Assembly (NCBI GenBank): GCA_002698985.1
Contig: PAAY01000003.1
Coordinates: 1 to 50,506, forward strand
From: Saprospirales bacterium
GTDB taxonomy: Bacteria; Bacteroidota; Bacteroidia; Chitinophagales; Saprospiraceae
Length of the DNA: 50,506 nt
Reading direction: 5' to 3'
The translations under genes and the position numbers were made by a program. Positions 25,785 through 33,900 of this stretch are shown here, one piece after another (position 1 is the stretch's first letter; every line of letters starts with the position of its first letter). Below the pieces are notes generated by a model, which had not been told where the DNA came from, made no database searches, and saw nothing but the letters and a program-made list of their open reading frames with translations.

Positions 25785-27296
25785 TCAACGGCGGATGCGG
25801 ACATGCCTGAGCGAGTAGTAGAAGATGAAGGAATACCCGAGGGCCATGCTCAGGTGCATGGCCAGGAAACCGTAGTTGCCGCTTTGGTAGCCCGACCAGG
25901 CCGCATAGGCAAAAAAGACGGCCAGCATACCCTCCATGGCGGTCGTCCAGGAGATGCGTTTCGAGAGGTACTTGCGGTTCCAAAGGTTGTCTTTCAGTCC
26001 TGTAATGTTGAATTTGGGCGTTCTGACGAAAGCCGATTTCTTGCCCAGCCAGCCCTGCACGACGGCTACGGTGTTGTGCAACGAAAGGCCCATGCTCAGT
26101 GCGAGGAACAATGGAAAAAGCAGAATAAACTTGGCCAAACGTTTCCAATAGGCCCCACTTTCTTGCTGCATCTCCACGTTGGCGGTGTAATGAACGGCGA
26201 TGAGGGCCAGCATGCCCACATAACAGTATTCCAAAAGGGTTGAGCCTAGTTGCACGTTGCTCCAATAGAGCAGAATTGGCACGCTGAACACACCCATGAT
26301 GAACACGCAGACGAACACGGTGCTGGCCACCAGCTGCATGGTGGCGTGGATTTTTTGACCGAAGGAAAGATCTGAGCGCCAGACGGTTGGCAGCATTTTG
26401 CGGGCGGTTTCCGCACCGCCTTTCATCCAGCGAAACTGCTGTGATTTCAGACCGTGCATCTCTGCCGGCAACTCTGCCGGTGAGCCCACCTCCTCCAGGA
26501 AGATGATTTTCCAGCCTTTCAGCTGGGCCCGGATGCTGAGGTCCAGGTCTTCGGTGAGGGTGTCGGCCTCCCAGCCACCGGCATCGTCAATGGTTTGGCG
26601 GCGCCAGACCCCTGCGGTGCCGTTGAATTGGAGCAGGTAGTTGCCGGCGTGTCTGCCTTTTTGTTCCACCCGGAAATGCACGTTCAGCTGCAGGGCCTGC
26701 AGGCGCGTGATGAGGGAATAGTTCTCGTTGAGGTGCTCCCAGCGGGTTTGCACCACGCCCACTTTTTCATCTTCGAAATGGGCCAGGGTGGCTTTGAGAA
26801 AATCAGGCCTGGGCAGAAAGTCGGCGTCGAAGATGGCTACGAACTCGCCACGGGCGTGTTGCATGGCCTCTTTCAGGGCTCCGGCTTTGTAACCCTGCCG
26901 GTTGGTGCGGTGATATTGGGCAATGTTGAAACCCTTTGCCCGGTATTCTTCAACTTTCCTTCGGGTAATGTCCACCGTTTCATCGGTGGAGTCATCGAGC
27001 ACATGGACTTCAAAGCGGTCCCTGGGGTAATCGAGCTGCATGATGTTGTCGATCAGCCGCTCCACCACGTACATTTCGTTGAAAATGGGCAACTGGATGG
27101 TAACGAATGGCCAGTCCTGATCTGGACGGTGCTCGATGCCTGCACCAACCTTTGATGTGCCATTTTTCTGCCGGCGCAGACGCCGGTGATGTTGCCGGTA
27201 TTTGTAAAGGAGGTTGAGCTGCATCAGGCAGTATGCCGTGATGGCAACAAGGGCAGCAGCATACAGAATGAAAATGACATTGATGAGGACGGACAT
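25785..27296 (-). CDS. GT2 family glycosyltransferase, cellulose-synthase-like membrane protein
   Basis: A 503-residue inner-membrane processive-type glycosyltransferase. N-terminal helix (MSVLINVIFILYAAALVAI), a GT-A domain with VTIQLPIFNE, VHVLDDSTDE, FDADFLPRPDF (metal/nucleotide DxD), TEDLDLS (acidic catalytic motif) and QQFRWMKGG (QxxRW acceptor motif), then several C-terminal helices. It probably polymerises a beta-linked exopolysaccharide or makes a glycolipid. No BcsB-like or PilZ partner is nearby. The start at 27296 is preferred because a TACCTTTG box lies between it and the alternative start at 27368. Confidence 0.9.
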   Translation of the reverse strand: MSVLINVIFILYAAALVAITAYCLMQLNLLYKYRQHHRRLRRQKNGTSKVGAGIEHRPDQDWPFVTIQLPIFNEMYVVERLIDNIMQLDYPRDRFEVHVLDDSTDETVDITRRKVEEYRAKGFNIAQYHRTNRQGYKAGALKEAMQHARGEFVAIFDADFLPRPDFLKATLAHFEDEKVGVVQTRWEHLNENYSLITRLQALQLNVHFRVEQKGRHAGNYLLQFNGTAGVWRRQTIDDAGGWEADTLTEDLDLSIRAQLKGWKIIFLEEVGSPAELPAEMHGLKSQQFRWMKGGAETARKMLPTVWRSDLSFGQKIHATMQLVASTVFVCVFIMGVFSVPILLYWSNVQLGSTLLEYCYVGMLALIAVHYTANVEMQQESGAYWKRLAKFILLFPLFLALSMGLSLHNTVAVVQGWLGKKSAFVRTPKFNITGLKDNLWNRKYLSKRISWTTAMEGMLAVFFAYAAWSGYQSGNYGFLAMHLSMALGYSFIFYYSLRHVRIRR

Positions 27297-27322
27297 GCAA
27301 ATGGTTTTCTGAAAAGAAAGGG

Positions 27323-27330
27323 CAAAGGTA
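27323..27330 (-). promoter_or_regulatory. Bacteroidota -7 box (TACCTTTG)
   Basis: On the minus strand TACCTTTG matches TAnnTTTG, 27 bases before the ATG at 27296. A TTG lies about 17 bases further upstream. Its position supports the shorter start of the glycosyltransferase. Confidence 0.55.
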
Positions 27331-27510
27331 AATGCCCCCAACAACAGCAACTGCTCCCAAAGGGACAATTTGTGAAAACGTGACAGCCTTGGGGTAGGCT
27401 GGTAGCTGGTAGCTCCCCGAGTTCTCGGGGCAGGCTGTAGCTCGTAGTTGATCCTGCTAAACCCAATGATTCAGGGATGAGGGATGAAAGAGCTAGCTCC
27501 TTCAAACTCC

Positions 27511-27560
27511 AAACCCTACACTCTAAACTTTTAAACCACAGAGATAAACAGAGTTGTTTC
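27511..27560. repeat. Exact 50-bp direct repeat, copy 1
   Basis: Bases 27511-27560 are identical to 27624-27673, an offset of 113 bases. The unit spans the end of a heptamer tract and the start of the CACAGAG phrase. It is evidence of a recent duplication of a multi-word block. Confidence 0.93.
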
Positions 27561-27623
27561 ACAGAGTTGCACAGAGTTTTGGCACGGAGTTCCACGGAGC
27601 TAGCGCCCTAAACTCTACACTCT

Positions 27624-27673
27624 AAACCCTACACTCTAAACTTTTAAACCACAGAGATAAACAGAGTTGTTTC
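27624..27673. repeat. Exact 50-bp direct repeat, copy 2
   Basis: Identical to 27511-27560. The sequence diverges only after base 50 (CACAG in copy 1, CTCAG in copy 2 at the junction). Confidence 0.93.
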
Positions 27674-27801
27674 TCAGAGTTGAACAGAGTACGCCTGCGT
27701 CAACTTACAACCTACAACCTACAACCTACAACTCATAACCCCCATAACCCCCATAATCCTCCATAATCCTCCATAATCCTCCATAATCCTCCATTAACCA
27801 A

Positions 27802-28863
27802 CTACATCACTCCTTTTGAATTCTGAATCACCTCCATGATGTGCTCCCGGTCCTGGATTTCATCGAAGAAGGATTTGAGGTAGGACATGATCTCATGCCG
27901 GGAGGACTGAGGCAGCAGGTTGAAATCGTTGACATAGTTCAGGAGCTCATCTTGTTTCTTTTCATAATACCTTAAAACGGGTTCCACTTCTTCAGCAGGA
28001 CGGGGGAAACCAAGATAGACCCTGTCACAGATCGATCGCTGCCCCAGATGTGAATTGGCCCTGGCATAGGGTGCTTTTACGATACAACTGAAATCAAAGT
28101 CGTAGGGTATGCATACGATCCTGCCATCGGGCAGACGGATTAGTTCGGTGTTTCGGCACATGGTGTAACTGTAATCCGAATTGGAGATCATGTACTGAAA
28201 CAGCGAGGTGCATATTTCCTGAAAGCGATGCAGACTGTCCGGATTGACCCCCATGTCTTCAAAACGTTCGGCCTGGTAGCGGTTTGCCAGATCCTCGCCG
28301 TCCTCGATCAGAATGCTGTAGTGTTTGATCTTGGACAAGCGCTTTTTCTGACCAGCGTAACGCACTTTGACCAGCCGGACCCGGAAGCTGTAATTTGAGA
28401 CGATAGAATACAACTTGTAGATGAGGTACTCCCTGATGACCAGTTCACGGCTCTTGGCCCTGTCATTCAGGCAATGGGTTACCAGTTTGAGTTCATTGAC
28501 CTCACTGAGGCCTTTTTTTCTTAGGTCCTTTTTCTTGAATTTCAGTTTGAGCGGTGGAAAATCGCACTTCATGCGGCGGAACTTGCCACGGCACTTGATC
28601 TTCATGTCCATGTCCAGCAGCAGCTCTTTCTTGAACTTGAACTGGATGTGGCCGGGCTGGTAGTCATCCGTTTTTCGGTTGGCTTCCAGTTGTTTGTAGT
28701 CAGTGGTGATGATCACCTCAGCCACTTCATCCTCCGGCAGAAGGTCAAAGATGCTTCTTTGCGAAGCGAGGCTATCAGCAGATTGTGCATTGATGGCAAG
28801 GCCTGAAAACAACATGGTTGCCAATGCCAGCAAACGGAGGGTGAGTGAGTAGCAGTTTTGCAT
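27802..28863 (-). CDS. Exported protein, divergent CotH-like
   Basis: A 353-residue protein. The start at 28863 gives a signal peptide (MQNCYSLTLRLLALATMLFS onward, ending NAQ). The middle shows a CotH-like plan: acidic strand EVAEVIITTDYKQLE, MKIKCRGKFRR, PPLKLKFKKKDL, ELKLVTHC, then RELVIREYLIYKLY, and a metal-site-like PYDFDFS around residue 265. I infer a distant CotH relative; similarity to the two CotH proteins at 6432-9662 is low. Function unknown. It starts 47 bases after the end of the BatA-like gene, probably in one operon. Confidence 0.6.
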   Translation of the reverse strand: MQNCYSLTLRLLALATMLFSGLAINAQSADSLASQRSIFDLLPEDEVAEVIITTDYKQLEANRKTDDYQPGHIQFKFKKELLLDMDMKIKCRGKFRRMKCDFPPLKLKFKKKDLRKKGLSEVNELKLVTHCLNDRAKSRELVIREYLIYKLYSIVSNYSFRVRLVKVRYAGQKKRLSKIKHYSILIEDGEDLANRYQAERFEDMGVNPDSLHRFQEICTSLFQYMISNSDYSYTMCRNTELIRLPDGRIVCIPYDFDFSCIVKAPYARANSHLGQRSICDRVYLGFPRPAEEVEPVLRYYEKKQDELLNYVNDFNLLPQSSRHEIMSYLKSFFDEIQDREHIMEVIQNSKGVM

Positions 28864-28910
28864 GACCGGAATTTTGAGTTTCCGGTGAAGGTAGGTAAAA
28901 TACCGGAGTA

Positions 28911-30941
28911 TCAATTTTTCCAGAACCTGAGCAGAAGGGTCTCGGCAGCCAGGGCCAGCAATGCTAAAATAACGAACCACTTCCAGAGCAGGATACCTGT
29001 GCTTCGCTCCGCAATGACATCTGTGAGGCTGGCCAGGGCAGAACCGCCGATGACATTCACATTTGGCGGCAGCTGGTTTTCCAGCTCGTCAATGGAGTAG
29101 TAGCGCAGGTCGCTTTCCTTCCGGTTGTAGTTGAAGGCAAATTTGGCCAGGATGGTGTCGGGTTGCAAAAACAGGTCGTAATACCCGGCTTCCAGGTTTT
29201 CGTTCTGAAGCGTCAGGTAAACTTTTGAGGCAACGATGCGCTGCTGGGGAATGAACTCCTCATTTTGACCCCGCAGTTTGTAAACACTTTCACCTCCACG
29301 CACATGGTTGTCCGCTTCGATGACCTGGTCGGCACCGATGGTGTAGGCGATGGGCCTGCTCCGGGCAGAGGAAATGGCCATTTTATACAACATCGGAACG
29401 AAGATCTCCCCGCTGCCGGCCAGGTTGCTGTATTCATCACTCAGCGGTGCAGCACATAGGTAGAAGATGCCGTTTCCGGAACGGTACTTCGAAAGAAAGG
29501 TACTTCCATCACGGTAGGTGAGCAGGCGCTCTCCACCTATACGGGCTGAAGTGCCGATCCTGAAATTGCCCTGCGTGGAAGGCAGTCTGAGGTTGGCACT
29601 CCGGTTTTCGAACACATCTCTGAATACAAACTCCTCTGTGTTGATGTCGGTTACCTGGCGGTTGACGGCTTCAAAGGACTGTATTTCATCAGCCGGCACG
29701 TTCTTCAAAAAGGCGTTCCAACTGGCAAGGTCGGCATCATGAGGGGGGAAGGCCAGCAGGTTTCCACCATTTTTCACATACTCGGCCAGTTCAAAAGAAA
29801 GGCCCGAGGAAATGGACTTCACCCCGTTGCAGATGATGAGCTGATAGCTTGGAAAGGTAGAGTAGTCCAGGTTGCGCGATAGCTGGTTGGTGACCCTGAA
29901 ATAGCCGGCACTCTTGAAAGCCGCATCGAGGCGGGGATCGGGGGCAAGTTCGTTGATGACCAGAACATCGATGAATTCAGCCACGTGAAAGGTGAAATAA
30001 TAGCTGTCGTCAAACTGCACGGGGTAATCAGTCAGGGTGAGTACCGCCTCGTGCCAGCCGGTTATGTCAATGTTGATTACCACCGTATCCACCACTTCCG
30101 AACCGGCGGGAATGTTAAGGGTTCCCACGGGCTTGGTCTCACCGTCGTAGGTTACTGAAAGTCGGACATTTTCTGCGTCTTCATTGCCCCAGTTACGCGT
30201 TTTGACGAACAATTTATTGGGCTGGTTGAGGGTGCGGACAGGTGCCTCGAACCAGGCACTGTCAATGCTTACGTTGTTTTCCTGCACGGCCTGCAAGGGC
30301 ACCAGGTTGACCTGAAGAGTGCTGTCCCGGTAAGCTCCGAGGTCAGTGATGTTGCGCTGAAAATCGGAAATGATGAAACTGATGGAATTGGGTGCAGCGC
30401 TGGTACCCAGCACCTGTTTCTGGCGGGTCAGCACCTGGCTGATGTTGCGCACGGCCGGACTGGTTTTGATTTCATCCACCAGTGCCAGCGCTTCTTCCTT
30501 TGACACCAGGCGTTGGTGTTTGCCTTCAAAATCATTCGTCAGAATCTGGAAGCGGTCTTCTTCCCGGTAGGCATTGACGATTTCACGGGCCCGCTGTTTG
30601 GCTTTTTCCACCAGCGGCACATCTTCGCTCAGCGACTGCATGCTGAAAGAATTGTCCACGAAAATGCTGATGGCATTGTCGCCTTGCTTTACTTCCGTTC
30701 CCTGCGGAATGAAGGGCTGGGCAAAGGCGAAAACGAGGGCCAGCACCGCAAGGCAACGCATCAGCAATACCAGCAGGTTGCGAAGCTTTTGCCTGGCGCT
30801 GGTTTCTTCCTTTACCTCTTTGAGGAATTTCACGTTGGTGAAATAGACCTTCTTGAACCGACGGAAATAGAACAAGTGAATGATGACCGGAATGGCTATG
30901 GCCAGTGCGGCAATCAAAAATGTCGGGTAAAGGAATTGCAT
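28911..30941 (-). CDS. BatA-like membrane protein with vWA domain
   Basis: A 676-residue inner-membrane protein. The start at 30941 gives the typical BatA N-terminus (MQFLYPTFLIAALAIAIPVI, with IHLFYFRRFKKVYF). A second helix is near 60-80 (LVLLMRCLAVLALVFAFAQPF). Then a von Willebrand A-type domain with a MIDAS-like DNSFSM (about 95-260). A long periplasmic strand-rich region follows, including a glutamine-amidotransferase-like stretch (PSYQLIICNG, EYVKNGGNLLAFP), and a final helix (WKWFVILALLALAAETLLL). The family is common in Bacteroidota aerotolerance-like operons, but no MoxR or other Bat genes are nearby. Confidence 0.85.
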   Translation of the reverse strand: MQFLYPTFLIAALAIAIPVIIHLFYFRRFKKVYFTNVKFLKEVKEETSARQKLRNLLVLLMRCLAVLALVFAFAQPFIPQGTEVKQGDNAISIFVDNSFSMQSLSEDVPLVEKAKQRAREIVNAYREEDRFQILTNDFEGKHQRLVSKEEALALVDEIKTSPAVRNISQVLTRQKQVLGTSAAPNSISFIISDFQRNITDLGAYRDSTLQVNLVPLQAVQENNVSIDSAWFEAPVRTLNQPNKLFVKTRNWGNEDAENVRLSVTYDGETKPVGTLNIPAGSEVVDTVVINIDITGWHEAVLTLTDYPVQFDDSYYFTFHVAEFIDVLVINELAPDPRLDAAFKSAGYFRVTNQLSRNLDYSTFPSYQLIICNGVKSISSGLSFELAEYVKNGGNLLAFPPHDADLASWNAFLKNVPADEIQSFEAVNRQVTDINTEEFVFRDVFENRSANLRLPSTQGNFRIGTSARIGGERLLTYRDGSTFLSKYRSGNGIFYLCAAPLSDEYSNLAGSGEIFVPMLYKMAISSARSRPIAYTIGADQVIEADNHVRGGESVYKLRGQNEEFIPQQRIVASKVYLTLQNENLEAGYYDLFLQPDTILAKFAFNYNRKESDLRYYSIDELENQLPPNVNVIGGSALASLTDVIAERSTGILLWKWFVILALLALAAETLLLRFWKN

Positions 30942-31096
30942 GGTGTCAGTTTTGTTGCGGGGTTCCGGTTTGGGTCTGGCATTCCAATACGTTTGAGCCA
31001 GCCTTTTGTTGTCCCGTTGTGCATTCAACACAGGAGCGGGCAAAAATAAGGAATTGAACAAGAGCCGAAATTCGCACTTTCCTTCGCTTCGCAACA

Positions 31097-31132
31097 AAAA
31101 AAATCCCAACCCGGGTCTTACCCCGGCTGGGA
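31097..31132 (-). terminator. Intrinsic terminator after the AntA-like gene
   Basis: Imperfect GC-rich hairpin with outer arms TCCCA (31104-31108) and TGGGA (31128-31132) and inner CCGGG/CCCGG pairing. On the minus strand it is followed by eight T residues. It lies about 80 bases beyond the stop codon at 31214. Confidence 0.75.
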
Positions 31133-31213
31133 CGGAAACACTATCGGAACACGTAAGATGGAATTGAGAATTGGCTAAATTGATTTTGGCCGGCAGGCCG
31201 AAGAAGCACCTGC

Positions 31214-32044
31214 TTAACTGGCCATTTTCTGCGGCTCCCAAAGTTGAAACTGGCGCCCGGGTTCCATATTACGGACCTGGTTGACCAGTTTTTCATTCAC
31301 TTCGGGGAGGAAGGCAGGAATGGAATTGCGGTCGTCAAAAATTTCCACATTCATCTCTTTGGCAAAGGCCTTGGCCAGATCGGCAATGTTTTTTGCGTAG
31401 GTCTCGCTTTTTCCGAGTGCCATGAACAGATCGATGACCGCCGTTCTTACCATTTCGTATTTGTCAATGTGCATCAGCATTTGGCGCTGAGTTTTGCCGG
31501 AGGCTTTCCCGCCGGCTTTCTGAAGCGCCTTTTTCAGGTCATTGGTGGAATAGCCCAGCAACTTTGCCCTGAAGTTCCACCAGTTGGCTGCGCTGCCACC
31601 ATTGCGGGCTTCGTAAATTTCCAGGTGCTTGCGTTCGCAGGCTGTTTGACAGGATACCAGCCCCATCACTTTGGCCAGCTCGAGAACTGCCAGCACCTGC
31701 TCTTTGGTAAATTTATCTTCGGGCATCACCTCTTCCTGCATGCGTTGGAGGAAGGTGGCGTATTTGAGTTTGTGTTTGCTTTTGGAATGCAGCGTGATGA
31801 GCTTGGCCATTTCCAGCCCCAGGTAATAGTCATCGAGGAGCTTGTCTTTTCCCGGTCGCTTCGCAAAATCCCTCAGATACTCCGGCTGGCGGATGCCGTC
31901 GTGGAAATTGTAAAAGTCTCTGATCCACCTCTTTACCGTCCGGGAGTACTCGGCCTTTGGAAGATCCAGTGCCATGTAGAGTTCAGAGGCGAGAACCACT
32001 CTTGTACCTTTCTTGCTGACCAGGATTTGAAGTTCCATGTTCAA
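31214..32044 (-). CDS. AntA-like (phage antirepressor type) protein
   Basis: A 276-residue protein. The first 110 residues resemble the AntA/AntB antirepressor N-domain: VLASELYMALDLPKAEYSRT followed by VKRWI, a hydrophilic stretch with DYYLGLEMAKLITL, and KLKYATFLQRMQEE. In phages this domain overrides repressors. The C-terminal 160 residues are helical and charged with no domain recognised. No phage genes flank it; it stands alone with its own terminator and a long AT-rich upstream region. An isolated phage remnant or a domesticated regulator are both possible. Confidence 0.6.
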   Translation of the reverse strand: MNMELQILVSKKGTRVVLASELYMALDLPKAEYSRTVKRWIRDFYNFHDGIRQPEYLRDFAKRPGKDKLLDDYYLGLEMAKLITLHSKSKHKLKYATFLQRMQEEVMPEDKFTKEQVLAVLELAKVMGLVSCQTACERKHLEIYEARNGGSAANWWNFRAKLLGYSTNDLKKALQKAGGKASGKTQRQMLMHIDKYEMVRTAVIDLFMALGKSETYAKNIADLAKAFAKEMNVEIFDDRNSIPAFLPEVNEKLVNQVRNMEPGRQFQLWEPQKMAS

Positions 32045-32250
32045 TACATTTTGTTTGATGACGGGGCAAAGATGTAGAACATGTTTTAAAAATGCAACAT
32101 TTAAAACAAAAAATTTTAATCAAAATGAGAAATATATTTTTTGAAAGGCGGAAAGTGTAATCATATAGGTGTCATAATGCTTTTGAAAGTAACATCAATT
32201 TGTTTGAATTTCTGCGATGATGCAGCTTTTCAAACAAAATTGTGAATGGA
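32045..32250. other. AT-rich upstream region of the AntA-like gene
   Basis: About 200 bases, clearly more AT-rich than the surroundings, with no supported ORF. On the minus strand TACATCTTTG lies about 25 bases before the ATG and resembles a -7 box with a longer internal spacing. The heptamer family is absent; decamer arrays begin at 32251. Confidence 0.5.
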
Positions 32251-32310
32251 GAAGGTTGAGAGAAGGTTGAGAGGAGTTGAGAGGGGTTTAGAGGAGTTGA
32301 GAGGGGTTGA
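32251..32310. repeat. Purine-rich decamer array, inverted partner of 32481-32520
   Basis: Six decamers: two GAAGGTTGAG-type units and then GAGGAGTTGA, GAGGGGTTTA, GAGGAGTTGA, GAGGGGTTGA (32271-32310). The reverse complement resembles the CTCTCTAAAC-type decamers at 32481-32520, so the two arrays could pair as a long imperfect stem around a 170-base loop. Confidence 0.8.
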
Positions 32311-32383
32311 TCCCAGCATTCAACGGTAGGCGTAAAGGCACTCTCTCAGTTCCTCAGTTCCTGAGTGCATTGCAAAAAGCCAT

Positions 32384-32539
32384 TTTCAATTGGAGCTGCC
32401 TGCAAGAGTCGTTGGTTGAGAAAGGTTAATTTTTATTCTAAAGTTATGGTTTACAGAAATTTAGAAGCGACCGAGCGCAACCTCTCTCAACTTCTCTAAA
32501 CCTCTCTAAACCCCTCTAAACGAATGAGGGCACTCATTC
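32384..32539. repeat. 156-bp dispersed intergenic repeat, copy B
   Basis: Aligns with 128-283 without large gaps. It contains four decamers CCTCTCTCAA, CTTCTCTAAA, CCTCTCTAAA, CCCCTCTAAA at 32481-32520 and ends with the hairpin GAATGAGGGCACTCATTC. It lies nine bases before the stop codon (32549) of the minus-strand paraoxonase-like gene. Confidence 0.85.
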
Positions 32540-32548
32540 TTCAGTTCC

Positions 32549-33592
32549 TCACCTCCTCTCCAGCACCAAAACCCCATCTTCGAAAACACTGCCCACGAAA
32601 ATCTTCCCATAGTAGTTGACAGCGACGGATGAGCCGGAGAGGGGATTACCGTCGCTGAGGTAGAGCTCTTCGACCTGCGTGAACTGGCCGTTTTCGTCGC
32701 GTGTGAGCATCAGTACCTGGGAAGGAGAGCGTTTGGCCGGGTCCTTTGCGTGGGCGAGGAAGGCCAGCATTTTGGGGTGGGCTGCGGTCCAGAGGTTTCC
32801 GGCTTCGTCGAAGTCGAGGTTGTCAACGCCTGTGCCGAGGTGGATTTTGTATTTGAAAGACCAGGGCTCGGTTTGGTAAACGGAAATGCTGCCGTCGGTG
32901 GTCAGTGCTACGAACAGCTCCTTGCCGTCCGGGCTGGTGTTGATGCCGTTGGGGTAGCGCAGGCCCGCTTCAAGTATATGCCCTTTTTCCCCATCGAAGT
33001 ACCCTACCTCACCAGTGCCGATGAGTACAAAATCTTTCCATTGGGAAACGGAAGCATCAGCACCATGGTCGTTGGTGAAGTAAAACTGCCGCCGCCCGGT
33101 GGCTACCAGGTCATTGGGGCTTTTGAGGAAATCACCGGTAATGGTTTCGGTATGGAAGAGACTGTCATTCCGGATTTCAAACACCTCCACGGAAGGGCCG
33201 GGGTCGGGATGGTTAACAGCAAACAACCAAAGGGAACTATCGGCATCCCGGAAAAGGGAAATACCGTGCGGACGGAAATCAGCGGGCGACCAAGTGGATG
33301 GCATTTTCACCGGGTCTGGTTTTTCCGAAGAGAGATCCAAAAAGTAAATGGCTCCGGTGTAGGGCTCCCCGGCTAGGGCCTTTCGTCGGTCACAAGAGGA
33401 GATGTAAGCCTTTTGGCTGGCCCTGTCGATTTGGATATCCTCTGCTCCCATTACACCCCTTACCATGCTTTCAGTAAACTCGCTGTGGTATTGAAGGTTC
33501 TTAAAGGTTCCCGCTTTTAGGAGGGTGCGCAAGGTGATTGCGACGATGAGTACCAGGAGAAGGATTACAAGCGTATAAATAATGCGCTTCAT
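32549..33592 (-). CDS. Paraoxonase/arylesterase-like beta-propeller protein
   Basis: A 347-residue protein with an N-terminal membrane anchor or signal segment (MKRIIYTLVILLLVLIVAIT). The propeller motifs match the paraoxonase (PON) family: GAEDIQID, FRPHGISLF, FAVNHPD, SPNDLVA, FYFTNDHGA, LRYPNGINTSPDG, GTGVDNLDFD and GNLWTAAHP. The Asn and Asp residues in SPND and VDNLD correspond to the calcium site. PONs hydrolyse lactones and aryl esters; acyl-homoserine lactone or other lactone hydrolysis is possible but unproven. The gene stands alone, with a repeat at its 3' end. Confidence 0.82.
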   Translation of the reverse strand: MKRIIYTLVILLLVLIVAITLRTLLKAGTFKNLQYHSEFTESMVRGVMGAEDIQIDRASQKAYISSCDRRKALAGEPYTGAIYFLDLSSEKPDPVKMPSTWSPADFRPHGISLFRDADSSLWLFAVNHPDPGPSVEVFEIRNDSLFHTETITGDFLKSPNDLVATGRRQFYFTNDHGADASVSQWKDFVLIGTGEVGYFDGEKGHILEAGLRYPNGINTSPDGKELFVALTTDGSISVYQTEPWSFKYKIHLGTGVDNLDFDEAGNLWTAAHPKMLAFLAHAKDPAKRSPSQVLMLTRDENGQFTQVEELYLSDGNPLSGSSVAVNYYGKIFVGSVFEDGVLVLERR

Positions 33593-33900
33593 GGCTGCTG
33601 AGTTATTTAAGGGATTTACCCGGAAGGCATGGTTAAGACCCCGTCAAGGTAGCGTTTTTCTCTATTCAGCAATGATGTTTGTCATCCCAGCGCTATAAAG
33701 CATTACTTAGCTTGCGAAAAATTCGCGATAATCACGCCATAAAAGCTCAGACAAATTGCACAGTGAGACGATTTTGGACAGGTCAACTCACCATTTTTCA
33801 ATTTCCTCTGCACCAATACCACTGGGGCGCAGGCACCTAGGTTTGGAAATGAGCATTGCCCATGCAATGCCCTGATATACTTATCACCAAATTTGAAATT
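33593..33900. other. Divergent promoter region
   Basis: About 308 bases between the paraoxonase-like gene (minus) and gdhA (plus). It must hold both promoters, but no strong TAnnTTTG box was identified. It contains none of the heptamer, ATAATCC or CACAGAG words, in contrast to spacers bounded by a gene 3' end. Confidence 0.6.

Larger units (their letters stand above)
27398..27794. repeat. Full repeat mosaic, the longest in the window
   Basis: Plus-strand order: GCTGGTA heptamers around CCCCGAGTTCTCGGGG (27398-27450); CCTGCTAAA; two GGGATGA heptamers (27474-27487); AGCTAGCT; four heptamers (27503-27530); CACAGAG phrases and CACGGAG (27533-27599); GAGCTAGCGCC; five heptamers (27609-27643); CACAGAG phrases (27645-27691); four CTTACAA/CCTACAA heptamers (27704-27731); CATAACCCC and ATAATCCTCC units (27739-27794). 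It ends eight bases before the stop codon of the minus-strand gene at 27802 and fills the spacer. Confidence 0.9.

Noticed and set aside
27297-27368. Longer start for the GT2 glycosyltransferase
   Set aside because: A TACCTTTG promoter box lies inside this segment, and the family usually starts at the first transmembrane helix (27296).
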